A DNA stretch of 64,000 bases. Origin: Macrotis lagotis. Lineage: Eukaryota; Chordata; Mammalia; Peramelemorphia; Peramelidae. Numbering within the stretch: position 1 is the first letter of the stretch; each line of letters opens with the position of its first letter. Below, in pieces: positions 51,023 to 61,045 of this stretch. The DNA lies in assembly GCF_037893015.1 (NCBI RefSeq), contig NC_133666.1, positions 264,671,609 to 264,735,608 on the forward strand. Reading direction: 5' to 3'. A program made the position numbers and the translations under genes. The notes beneath the pieces are model-generated. The model made no database searches and was not told the origin of the DNA. It saw nothing but the letters and a program-made list of their open reading frames with translations.

Positions 51023-51601
51023 ACCAACTAAAGGTTTCAGGGGTTAAAGTGAACACGAAAGAATTCACTTAAAAGACCAACTCTGACCCAGAATTATTTA
51101 GTGACAAGTGACAAAAAAGGTTTATTTAAGTATTACTGTGATGACTAGAAGCTAAAAGAGAGAGGAGATAGAGGAAGTAGGGGCAACTGGGAATGGTTGT
51201 TCTCCTGATGGGATGAGCGGCAGGACAATCAAATAGTTAAGAGTTAGGGTCTGGCTGTAGGTCAGCAGCTGCAGCATCATCCACAATAAGCAGTATAGAG
51301 ATAGGGAGTAGTACAAGGAAGAGATTAGGAACAGTAGTAAGCACAACTGGGCAGATAACAGCAGCATATCAGTAAAGACAGGGTTTCTGGGGGAGAGGGG
51401 GAGACAACACCTGTTGTACCTGCTGGGAAAAGGTGGGAAAGATATTTGAGGCAATTTCCATCACATCTCAGTGGATTTAAATCTCAGAAGAGGTTGAAGT
51501 AATTCCCACTATCTCAATTCTCAGTTTCCATGGGAAAGTCCCCAATGGGTTTGGGAAAGAAGTTTAAACTTTTATATTGAAGCCAAGACATTTACATTTC
51601 A
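51021..51601 (-). mobile_element. Probable solo LTR of an endogenous retrovirus
   Basis: Read on the minus strand it starts TGAAATGTAAATG, has a TATA-like CAATATAAAAG about 30 bp in, an AATAAA signal (51120-51130 region) and ends TTGGTCA, giving TG...CA ends. About 580 bp. No flanking target duplication was confirmed and no internal viral gene is present. The 100-codon ORF at 51152-51454 is not a recognised viral protein. Confidence 0.45.
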
Positions 51602-52289
51602 GTAGGGGTTGAGGTGCTAAATAACAATGGAATGAAAATAAGACACCAGCATTTAAAGAAAATAATTTTTATTCTCTAATGTTTCTTCTCTACCACCATG
51701 TTCCCCATTAGAGGAACAAAGATATAAATAAAACAGTTCCTTCCCTGCAAAAAGTTTGCATTTTCCTGAAACAAATGGAATGAAAAACAATTAAGCAGTT
51801 ATTAAATTCCAAAGATGTTCACATGCAAATAGAAGTGCAACTAGAATAATACAATTATTCAATTGAAATAAAATACAAATAGAAAAATTAGACAGATTTT
51901 GGTCTCTAGGAGTTCACATTCTAATAAGGGGAAATAAGATCAAATTATCTTTAGGGTACAGGCGTATTGGCAGGTCAGATAGCAATGTGTAAAGATCTGC
52001 AGGGCAAATGGTAAAGCCCAGTGTGGATCTTGGGGAATAATGTAAAGTCAGATGGTCTCTGACCAATAAATCATAGGCACGGGCGATGGGCCTGGTGGTA
52101 GGAGTGGAACAGGACTCAGGCTTATTATCCAAGGCAGGAGGTATTAATATTAAACTGAAAGGGGAGATCTAACACTTGGTATTAACTGGACACTGGGGGC
52201 TGTGGTAAGGAATGGAAGGTCTCCCCAACTAGGACAGTACAGGGATTTTTCCCAGTTTAAGGTGTATGGGGGGGGGGAATAAGGAAACT
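51602..52289. other. Gene-free DNA with an old repeat block
   Basis: 51700-51790 (CCTTCCCTGCAAAAAGTTTG) and 51900-51930 (GGAGTTCACATTCTAATAAG) belong to the unnamed L2/L3-like family. The rest is unrecognised. Confidence 0.4.
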
Positions 52290-52498
52290 ATATATAAAGA
52301 GAACTGACTAGAATGTAGATCTTGGATTTAAACAGAACTTAATACAAATCCAAACTCAGACATTTACTAGTTGTGTGACCCGTGGCAAGTCAGAAACTCT
52401 GTTTGCTTCAGTTTTCTCATCTATGTCATAATGATAAAATGAGATATTATAAAGTGCTTTGTAAAGCTTAAAGTAATGTTGGCTATGATAATTATAAA
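52290..52498 (+). repeat. MIR-type SINE
   Basis: CAAACTCAGACATTTACTAG, TGTGTGACCCGTGGCAAGTC, TTCAGTTTTCTCATCTATG and AAAGTGCTTTGTAAAGCTTA. Confidence 0.75.
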
Positions 52499-52501
52499 GA
52501 G

Positions 52502-52557
<56 letters not shown>
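52499..52557. repeat. (GA)n microsatellite, about 59 bp
   Basis: GA dinucleotides with one interruption near the left end, grown from a MIR 3' end. Confidence 0.95.
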
Positions 52558-52560
<3 letters not shown>

Positions 52561-52713
52561 TAAGTTCCCTTTACAGAATCTAAGTCCTTTATGCCTTGAA
52601 TATCTATGACACAATTATTATACAAGACAGAGTGAATCAGGGAGAAATTTTGGTGGAAGGGGACTTGCAAAAACTGTGGGGGTTCATTAATCAGTGAAGA
52701 AATCACAAGGTTC

Positions 52714-53689
52714 ATTTGGAATTACACAAAGGGTAACAAAAATGTACATACCCTTTGATCTAGCAACACCACTACTGGGTCTATACCCTGAAGAGATTAT
52801 GAAAAAGGGTAAAAACATCACTTGTACAAAAATATTCATAGCAGCCCTGTTTGGGGTGGCAAGGAATTGGAAAGTAAATGTCCTTTAAATGGGGAATGGC
52901 TTAATAAACTGTGGTTATATGTATGTGATACAGCACTATTTTTCTATTCCCCCCCCCAGGAGGGGGGGCAGCTAGGTGGCGCAGTGGATAAAGCACTGGC
53001 CCTGGAGTCAGAAGTACCTGGGTTCAAATCCGGTCTCAGACACTTAATAATTACCTAGCTGTGTGGCCTTGGGCAAGCCACTTAACCCCATTTGCTTTGC
53101 AAAAATCTAAAAAAAAAAAAAAAAACAACAAAAAACCAGGAGGGATGGAAATTCAGGGAAGCATGGAAGGATATTCATGAGCTGATGCTGAGTGAGATGA
53201 GCAGAACCAGAAGAACATTATACACCCTAACAGCACCATGGGGGTGATGATCAAGTTTAACGGACTTGCTCATTCCATCAGCGCAACAATGAGGCATAAT
53301 TTTAGGGTATCTACAATAAAGAATACCATTTGTATCTAGAGAAACAATTGTGGAGTTTGAACAAAGGAACAAAGACTAAAGACTATTACTTTTAATTTAA
53401 AAAACCCATTATCTTATTATGTAATTTTGCTATCTCTTATATACTTTATATATATATATATATATTTATACTTTAATTTTCCTCTTTAAGGATATGATCT
53501 CTCTCATCACATTCAACATAGATCAATGTATACCATGGAAACAATGTAAAGACTAACAGACTGCCTTCTGTGGGGGTGGGGGGTGGGGAGGGAAGCAAGA
53601 TTGGGGGGGGGGAAAATTGTAAAATTCAAAATAAATAAATAAAATTTTAAAAAGAATGATATTTAATAAACTATGACTGTGGGGGGAAA
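52714..53689 (+). mobile_element. L1 LINE: ORF2 C-terminus and 3'UTR inserted in the LTR
   Basis: 5'-truncated. In the translation, IPFDLATPLLGLYPEE, TCTKIFIAALFGVARNW, then after a frameshift CPLNGEWLNKLW, match the C-terminus of L1 ORF2 (PLLGIYP, CTRMFIAALFTIAK.W). The 3'UTR matches 14946-15995 reversed and ends AAATAAATAAAATTTTAAAAA. TSD AAGAAATCACAAGGTTC at 52697-52713 and 53690-53706. Confidence 0.88.
52965..53135 (+). repeat. WSINE1-like SINE inside the L1
   Basis: GGGGCAGCTAGGTGGCGCAG head, ATTACCTAGCTGTGTGGCCT, long A-tail. TSD CCAGGAGGG at 52956-52964 and 53136-53144. The 78-codon ORF at 52822-53058 is L1-SINE read-through. Confidence 0.95.
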
Positions 53690-54184
53690 AAGAAATCACA
53701 AGGTTCTCTGACTCAGAAGGAGAGTAAGAAAAGACAAAGTTTAATTCACAGATTATTATAAAGAGTTACAAGTTAATTCCCAGAGTTCTTTAGGGAAGCA
53801 GCAAGGTGAAGAAAGCTAGTTTTAAGAAGATAGTAAAATTTAAGCAAAGAAGAAACAGCTTCAAACTGGCATGATGAGAACATCAAAGACAGTTAAGGAG
53901 AAGGGGTAGGGGGAAGGGGCTAAGGTTGCTTCCTATTATCTTAGGAATTTACATTTGAGGAGATAACTAAACTAAATAATGAGGAGAAAGTCAGAGGCCC
54001 ACAGAAAATTCCAGACAAGCACAGATAATATTTACTTAATATCACAGGTAAGACCAGATGGATATTTCTCTAATATTTCTCCTTCATCAAGTGTAGAGGA
54101 TTGTAATTGCAAAAGGAAAACTGACTCTGGGGTTAATAGGAGTTGAGTTCCAATGTTACCCCGATACTAAGTTACAGACTTGAG

Positions 54185-54275
54185 CACCTTCTAGTTGTAA
54201 ATCCATAAGGTCCCCAAATTCTAGCATAGTGCCTATACATAATAGGTACATAACAAACATTTGTAAATTGATAAA
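54185..54275 (+). repeat. L2-type LINE 3' tail
   Basis: CTAGCATAGTGCCTATACAT and AACAAACATTTGTAAATTGA. Confidence 0.6.
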
Positions 54276-54339
54276 TGCATATAGAAAGTATTAAAAAATA
54301 CTAATAGAATTCAAAGGAGGTTGAGATCCTCTTCTCTGA

Positions 54340-54612
54340 GCAGGATAATGTAGGTTTATTGGAAGGGATGAAATTTGAATGGGGTCTTGAAGAATGGTTA
54401 AGATTTCAATTGGTAGAGATGGGGGGTGGCAGAGTGGGACTGAACAATAGAGATATTCCAAGTATGGAGAAGGTTGTGAACGAAAAAGACTCAAGGACAG
54501 GAGAATCCAGGTCAAATCTGAGGCACAGAGAGCAGTTCAGTTCGACTGGGGAGCAAGATGCTCAAAGGCAAAGAGCACAGAATAGGCTGGGAAGAACCCT
54601 AAGCTAATGAGT
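54340..54612 (+). repeat. Old interspersed repeat (same unnamed family as 40615-41130)
   Basis: GGGGTCTTGAAGAATGGTTA, GATATTCCAAGTATGGAGAA and GGCAAAGAGCACAGAATAGG. The 82-codon ORF here is repeat sequence. Confidence 0.45.
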
Positions 54613-55299
54613 TTCAAGATTGATTATATGACTACAGGCCAGGCTGAGTGTGTGTTCATTCAAAGTGATTATCAAACTGGTCAGCTTCAATTATCCCAGT
54701 TGGTGGAGTTATATAGACCAAGCCTAGATTTCCAAAGACTTATGATGGTGTCTCCTACCTTAGATTATAAATCTTAATGAGATTTCAGTGAAACACAGCA
54801 TTCATGGGGGAAAATATTAAATAAATGAAAGTTATTGACACAATGTGGTTGCCACAGTACCCATCTGTTTAGTAAAACACATCAAGCATCTGTAGGCAGG
54901 GTTGATTTCATGAGAATATATATATAAAAAGCTCTGGGCAGTCTGGTGGGGAGGGGACATGGAATTTTTTGTCCCCTTTTTTCTCTCTGCTTTCTTAATC
55001 TCTACATATTGTTGTCAGTTTTCCACAAACATTCAATACCTTTTTAAGTAGTTATAGGATATAAGAAGTGGGAAAGGAAATGAAAAATATTCTCTTAGCC
55101 AGTTGAATGGGGAAAGTGTTTTGTTTTGTTTTTAATCACTATATTCTGTAACTAGAAGAACTGCAATTCAATTCTTGTATACTTTTACACAGGGAAAGTT
55201 TATTTTAAAAGTATTTACTTATAGAAACATGGTGCTAGGTATATGGGGAAGACAGAATATTTAAGTAAGGTTCAGGACCTATCCTCACCTAATAGGGAA
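54613..55299. other. Gene-free DNA, nothing recognised
   Basis: AT-rich with GAATATATATATAAAAAG near 54915. No gene. Confidence 0.4.
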
Positions 55300-55440
55300 A
55301 AGGCTGTCCCAGAACAAAGAGCACTAGATTTTTAGTCAGAGAACCTAGATTTGAATCCTGGTTCTGCCATTTATTTTACAAATCTGTTCATCTTTCTGGG
55401 GCTCAGTACCTCATCTGTAAAATAGTGACAGTAACAGTTG
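55300..55440 (+). repeat. MIR-type fragment
   Basis: TAGATTTGAATCCTGGTTCT, GCTCAGTACCTCATCTGTAA. Confidence 0.65.
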
Positions 55441-55452
55441 ACATTTATATGT

Positions 55453-55668
55453 TGCTTTTGTTTGGTCCTGTCCCATTCTTTGTGACCCCATTTGAGATTT
55501 TCTTGGCAGAGATTCTGGAGTGGTTTTGCCATTTCCTTCTCCAGCTCATTTTACGGATGAGGAAACTGAGTAAAATAGGGTTAAGTGATTGAAAAGGATC
55601 ACACACAGACATCTGAGGCCAGATTTGAATTTTTGATTCTACATCCAGTGCTCTATTCACTATGCCTT
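55453..55668 (-). repeat. SINE1-type marsupial SINE
   Basis: CATTCTTTGTGACCCCATTT, GCCATTTCCTTCTCCAGCTC, ACGGATGAGGAAACTGAG and GAGGCCAGATTTGAATTT. Confidence 0.85.
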
Positions 55669-55679
55669 GTAAAAATAAT

Positions 55680-55925
55680 GGTAGTATTAGTTAACATTTA
55701 ACTATTATGTACGAAGCACAGAGCAGTTTCTCTGAGTTTAAATCTTGTCATAGCGACTTATTACTTGTGGACACTAGGGATGTCTGTTCACCTACCTCTG
55801 TTTGTTTGTCTATAAAATTAATAGTACTTACCTAATTCCCAGGATTGTTGGGAGGATAAAGTGAAACAATATTTGCTAATTGCTTTGCAAACTTATAAAC
55901 TCTGTATAAATGCTAGACATTATTG
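55680..55925 (+). repeat. MIR-type SINE, near full length
   Basis: CTGAGTTTAAATCTTGTCAT, TTTGTTTGTCTATAAAATTA, CCCAGGATTGTTGGGAGGAT and TTGCTTTGCAAACTTATAAA. Confidence 0.7.
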
Positions 55926-56137
55926 GCTATTAGTATGTTGTATAACTATATAATATAGTAACCTATAATGAGGGCCATTTGAATACAATTCTAACTTAAA
56001 TGTAGCATTTTAAAATAATTTTTTGGCAAGAATATTAAAGTCAATACAATTGCTATATGTCCTTAAAAGTAAATCAATTTCCTATGATATGAAATTTTAA
56101 ATACCTGATTAATTTGGTGTTTCAGGTTATTTTATTT

Positions 56138-56283
56138 ATATTTTTTTGCAAGGCAATGGGGTGAAGTGACTTGCCCAAGATCACACAGCTAGGTAATTAT
56201 TAAGTGTCTGAGGTTGTATTTGAACTCAGGTCCTCCTGACTCCAGGACCAGTGCTCTAGTCACTGCATCACCTAGCTGCTCCC
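56138..56283 (-). repeat. WSINE1-like SINE, full length
   Basis: TTTTTGCAAGGCAATGGGGT through CATCACCTAGCTGCTCC. Flanks CAGGTTATTTTATT (from about 56124) and CAGGCTATTTTATT (56284 on) are a target duplication with one mismatch. Confidence 0.93.
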
Positions 56284-56285
56284 CA

Positions 56286-57599
56286 GGCTATTTTATTCAT
56301 TAAAAGAGCTGCATATTTCATCCTATGTGAGATTCCCAGAAAACGACCCAAGGGCTATTTCAAGGTCAGTTCTGCCAGCCAAAGGCACTGGTGTAAAAAA
56401 ATCTCTGTTGATACAGGTGTCTGAGACAATCCTGTCCAATTTGAAAGTTTACACTTCTTATCTACAAATATCCTTTCAAGAATAAGCATTTTTTTTATGC
56501 AAGGTTCATGCTTAAGTTGAATAGGTGCCTTTGGTTTTTGATCCCTGACTTAGTGAAGGAGAGGAATTTAGTAGAAAGACATCCACTTTCTCTTAGTACA
56601 GTTTTAGTTCTCCTTGCTCTTGGGCAGAAGGAATGCCAAACCATGTAAGAAAGCCGATATGTGTCACTAGCCTATGAGAATAATACCTCTTTCATCACTT
56701 AAGATATGACAGTAGTTGATTTAGAGTTTTCACTAGCCTTGTTCTACCCACATGAGGTATGTTTTTTCCAGATATAGATTAGCCTTCCATTTACTGGAGA
56801 GCAGACTAATGCTGTGGCATCCATCCATGGATTGTCTGCAGGCATTATGAATCTATGGAGTGAGAGAAGAGATAGTGATCCTCTGAAGCAAGTCACATGG
56901 CCCAAATTTCTTCTGTGGCCCTAATTCAGTCAATGAACAGTTCCCAAGGCATCATCAATGTTTGAGTTGGGAAGAGTCAGAGTAGGACAGTGAAATGTTG
57001 TGGAGCCAAAGAATCTGGACTTGAATTCTACCATGAAATACTGTGTGATGCATCACCTGCAGATGACTTATTAAGCACTCATTATTAAAAGACAAAAATA
57101 AATAGTCCCCACTCTCAGGGGTCTTACATATAAGTGAGGAAAATCATGTACACAATTAAGTGAATGGAAAAGAAAAAATACAAAATAATTTGGGGGGAGA
57201 GGTATTTAAAGCACTCATAAATCATTTCCCTTTTTTGGGTCTCAGTTTTTTCATGTGCAAAATAGGGGAACTGGATAAAATAACCTCTAAGATAACTTCT
57301 ACTTCTAAATTCTATGACTTTTAAAAATGTGAACAGTTAAGTGAAACAAATTTCCGCATTGACCATATGCATATATATATATATATGAATAATGATAGGT
57401 ATAGATATATGTGTATGTGTATATGTTTTGTTACAAGAGATTTCTCATAGACTGTGGCTAAAATATAAATTTTGTAATGGAAAAAACATTGGTATGGAGA
57501 GTGTATTTACATATATATATACATATTATTTGGAATCATGGATAGTCATTATATTGATCATAAAGCTCTTACTTCTTTCAAAGTTATTTATCTCTACAG
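56286..57599. other. Gene-free DNA; old repeat block at 57060-57190 and (AT)n at 57368-57386
   Basis: 57100-57160 (CCCCACTCTCAGGGGTCTTA) is the unnamed L2/L3-like family. ATATATATATATATAT at about 57370. Nothing coding. Confidence 0.45.
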
Positions 57600-57850
57600 T
57601 GTTCTACAAATTATTTTCCTGGTCCTGCTAATTTCATACCTTATCAATTCATAAGAGCCTTCAAAACTGTTCAGTTTTATAATATTGATGTTGTAGTAAA
57701 AATCATAGTTCTGGTTTTGTTCATTTTATTCTGTATCAGTTCATGCAAGTCTATGTGTCCTTTTTGAGACCATTTATTCATTTCTTACAGCACAATAGTA
57801 CCTCATCACATTTAAATACTATAATTTAGTCATTTTTTGACTGATAGAAC
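57600..57850 (-). mobile_element. Ancient L1 3'UTR fragment
   Basis: CATTTTATTCTGTATCAGTTC, ATGCAAGTCTATGTGTCC, CTTACAGCACAATAGTACCT match the reverse L1 3' region at 15520-15625 (CATTCAGCATCAGTTCATGC, ACAATAGTATTCC). Confidence 0.6.
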
Positions 57851-58139
57851 AAGTTTCTCTACCTCACTTGAAGATAGACTCTAACAGCAGAAACAATGGT
57901 TATAGTAGTAATCTTAATATTAATAAAAGGGGGAAGAGTCCTTTAATTCCAGTTCATATGTCACATTTCAATGTCATGATCATAAATATAACATTTTTAT
58001 TTCTACAAAAGCATCCTTTTCCCAAAACATTCAGAGAACTTTAGAGTTATTAACTCCTTAATCCTTATGAAACAAATAATAATCATGTGAATGGAAAAAG
58101 AATTGATGATTGGAGAGGTTGTCTTATTTTATTACCTCA

Positions 58140-58720
58140 GAGCTGTTGCTGTTCAGTCTTTGTTTTGGGATAGGATCAATAGCATCATGCCTGATATCTT
58201 CACTTGCATGTGAATTGAATTTAAGGAAGCCAGAGTTGCAGAAAAGCATCAGTCTTTCTTGCTATTCCTGAGCATGGAGGTTCAGTGGCAAGACAAAAGT
58301 CAACATGACTGGTGATGACCTGGGCTGCAATGGATGATCTTGTCATCTTCAGAGTGAAAGGAAGTTCTACATGTTATACAGCACATGCTTCAACTGCTTT
58401 CATGGCCATTGAAACAAATTGTTCTCACCTGCCTATTCCACCAGAGAAAGTCTTCACTTGCTTGGGGCAAACAGTCCCCCAAAACACAGATAGGTTGTGA
58501 TCTCTCAATTACCTCCAACTAGCTGAGACCTTCTGTTGAAATGGCTTACTGGGGTGTGGCTGCTTGGCATGCTACATCTTGTTAGAGCTCCAGTTGGGAG
58601 CTGAGTGCCATTCAGACACTAAAGAAGGACAAACAATCCTGAAAAGGGCTTGGAAAGCCTATCTTCACACCAGAGATGCTGGTCCTCCTTGAACACCCAT
58701 GCATCCCAAGACATTTTATA
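58140..58720 (-). repeat. Long MAR-family copy (about 580 bp)
   Basis: GTTGCTGTTCAGTCTTTGTT, TGAATTGAATTTAAGGAAGC, GGGCTGCAATGGATGATCTTG, AAACAAATTGTTCTCACCTG, GGCTTACTGGGGTGTGGCTG and CTTCACACCAGAGATGCTGG. It extends beyond the short MAR copies and shows the longer form of the family. The 62-codon ORF at 58312-58500 lies within it. Confidence 0.7.
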
Positions 58721-59539
58721 TACAAAAAAATTATTAACCTCATATCACAGCAATTAGCAGGAAGAGGAACCAGGATCCTAGACTTTTAGTCCTTTTAGCA
58801 TTGGAAAAAAGAGGAAAAAACAAATAACCTTGTAAGCAATGAATTAAAACAGGAATGTTCTTTATGAGTCATCTTGTCTTCTTTTTTAGCCCATCCAGTT
58901 TGGCTTTCAGTAAGTTCAAGGTCAATGAAAATGTAGTTACATCCTTGGAGCTCATCAGTGCTAAACTTCTTCTTGCTGATTTCTCTATTGTCCAAAAGCT
59001 TGAAGTAACTCAGTCAATAAGGCTTTATTAAGTCCCTGATATTTTCCAAAATTATGCTTAATTCTGGGTATTTAAAAAAAGGCAGTCTTTATTCTTTAGG
59101 CAGGCAATCTAAAGGGAGAGACAACATGCAAACAACAGTGTACTAAAAAGCAAAATACATGGGAATCTGAAGTTAATTAATAGAGAAGACACTCATATTA
59201 AAGAGGATCAAGAAAAGGTTTTAGTTAAGACTTTCAAAGACCATTCTGATGAAATGGACCTAATCTATCCATAGTATTTCTTCCGCATGACAAACACATG
59301 GACACTTGACTTTGCTGAAAAATCTTAGTCTGCTCTAAATAAAATAAAGGGAAGTGACTCACTCATTTGCCAGATTTACTCTCTTGAGCCAGACTCAACC
59401 AGATGCTGGTCATTAGGACATAAAGTGACATTCATTTGATAGAGATGCATGTAGCATGAGAAGCATTTAACCTCCCAATGAGTTTGGTGGTGTGAGGAAT
59501 TCTGTAAATTCAGATCCTTTCTTGCCTCTTCATCTGCAG
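58721..59539. other. Gene-free DNA; old repeat block at 59030-59245
   Basis: AATAAGGCTTTATTAAGTCCC, GGGAGAGACAACATGCAAAC are from the unnamed L2/L3-like family. Confidence 0.45.
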
Positions 59540-59745
59540 GCTCAAAAGATAGCCCTACTACATTCAGAGCTATCTCCAGTCATCCTGATGCATATCTGGC
59601 CACTGGACTCAGATGACTCTGAAGGAGAAAGTGAGGCTAGTGACCAAATCCCTCATCACTTAAATCCAATTCACTTGCTTATCATGGTTTTACCTCCCTG
59701 ATATTTTGATCTTTTGGACAGACAAAGAACAAACAACAGCTTAGT
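59540..59745 (+). repeat. MAR-type repeat, 3' part
   Basis: GAGCTATCTCCAGTCATCCT, CATATCTGGCCACTGGACTC, GAGAAAGTGAGGCTAGTGAC and TTTTACCTCCCTGATATTTT. Confidence 0.88.
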
Positions 59746-59829
59746 CAAGTGTGGGAAATAATTAAAGCCCCTCTACTCAGAGCTATAAAATAGATCATTG
59801 AACTAGAACTGAAAGGAACCTTAGAGATC

Positions 59830-59960
59830 ATCAAATCCAAAGTCTTTTTTTTTTACCAGTGAGAAAACTAAGGCACAGAAGGTTTGAATGGCTTGCCCAG
59901 GATCACACAGTTAGTATCTGAGATGGTTTTTGACTTCATGTCTTGACTTCCAAGACAGCA
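59830..59960 (-). repeat. MIR-type fragment
   Basis: AGTGAGAAAACTAAGGCACA and GGCTTGCCCAGGATCACACA. Confidence 0.65.
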
Positions 59961-59984
59961 ATAACAACCTCTTTGGTGACACTC

Positions 59985-61045
59985 TCCCTACATCAGCCTA
60001 TTCTCCCCACACACAATTGTCAAATGGCTCTTTCTAAAGTATGGGTTTCAATTAATTTCAGCTCTGTCCAAGAAGTTCCATTGTCTCATTATTGCTAGAA
60101 TAAAAGACAAACTATTCTGTCATTTGAAACCCTTCTTTATTTGATTCAGTCTATCTTTCCAGGATTTTTGTGTACTTTTGTTCTTCATACTATAAATTCT
60201 ATTCAACCAGTCCTACACAGCATTTCATCTACCAACTCAAGGACTTGGTGCAGGCCATTCTCTCTTATCTGGAATCCATTCTCTCTTTACTGTGACTTTT
60301 TAGAACTCTTAGCTTACTTCAAGATGAAGTTCCAGGGCCACTTACTACATGTAGTCTATTCTGATATCCTGGGCTGGTAGTGTTGTTCCAGTCACTCAGA
60401 TTCTCACATGAGAAGTGATTCTCAAATCTTTATTCTCCTCTATCCCTAAAACTCAATTAATTTCCAAGTCTTATTGAGGTTAACTCCAACCATAAGCTTT
60501 CTCATGTTTGTCCCTTTATATTTGCTCACACTACAATCACTATAGATCGGGTCCTTACCATCTAGATTGTTTCAAGAACCTTCTAGGGAAGACTCCTAGT
60601 TGTTGCAGTGGAATCAGACCTGTGTTTGAATCCTTTCTAAGGCATTCATTACTTATGTGACCCTTGACAAGTCTCAGCCTCATTTTCCTTATTTGTAAAA
60701 TGGAAATAATAATAGGATCTTTCCCAGGGCTCTTGTGAGCACCAAATGATATTACTTGGAAAGTGATTGAAAACCTTAAAGAACTTTAGGAAAGTTAACT
60801 ATTATTAGTGTCCTTAAAAAAACCCAAAACAAAAAACTTACTTTTAAATTTACTTCATGTTTTGTATTTATTTTTTGGTGTACAAGTCATGCCTCCTTTC
60901 ACATCAATAGATTATTAACTTCTTGACAACAGATATTTTCATTTTTGATTTTGTATTCTAGATTTCATATTGCTCCTAGTGAATGCCTTCCACATAGTAG
61001 CCTCTTAATACATACTTGTTTAATGAATGAATGCATGAAAGAATG
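59985..61045 (+). mobile_element. L2 LINE 3' region interrupted by a MIR
   Basis: AATAAAAGACAAACTATTCTG, CCCTTCTTTATTTGATTCAG, later TTCTTGACAACAGATATTTTC, CCACATAGTAGCCTCTTAAT and TTTAATGAATGAATGCATGA follow L2 order. A MIR occupies about 60600-60810. Confidence 0.6.
60600..60810 (+). repeat. MIR-type SINE within the L2
   Basis: GCAGTGGAATCAGACCTGTG, GTGACCCTTGACAAGTCTCA, ATTTGTAAAATGGAAATAAT and GGGCTCTTGTGAGCACCAAA. Confidence 0.7.

Larger units (their letters stand above)
52675..54089 (-). mobile_element. Probable solo LTR split by an L1
   Basis: On the minus strand it begins TGATGAAGGAGAAA and ends ACCCCCACA. It has ATTAAA-type signal AATTAAACTTTGTC about 60-70 bp from the L1 insertion. 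Without the L1 and one target copy it is about 420 bp. Edges are estimates; I found no flanking duplication. No viral coding sequence is present. Confidence 0.45.

Noticed and set aside
51152..51454. 100-codon minus ORF, considered as a retroviral protein remnant
   Set aside because: It lies wholly inside the LTR-like unit and shows no viral domain.
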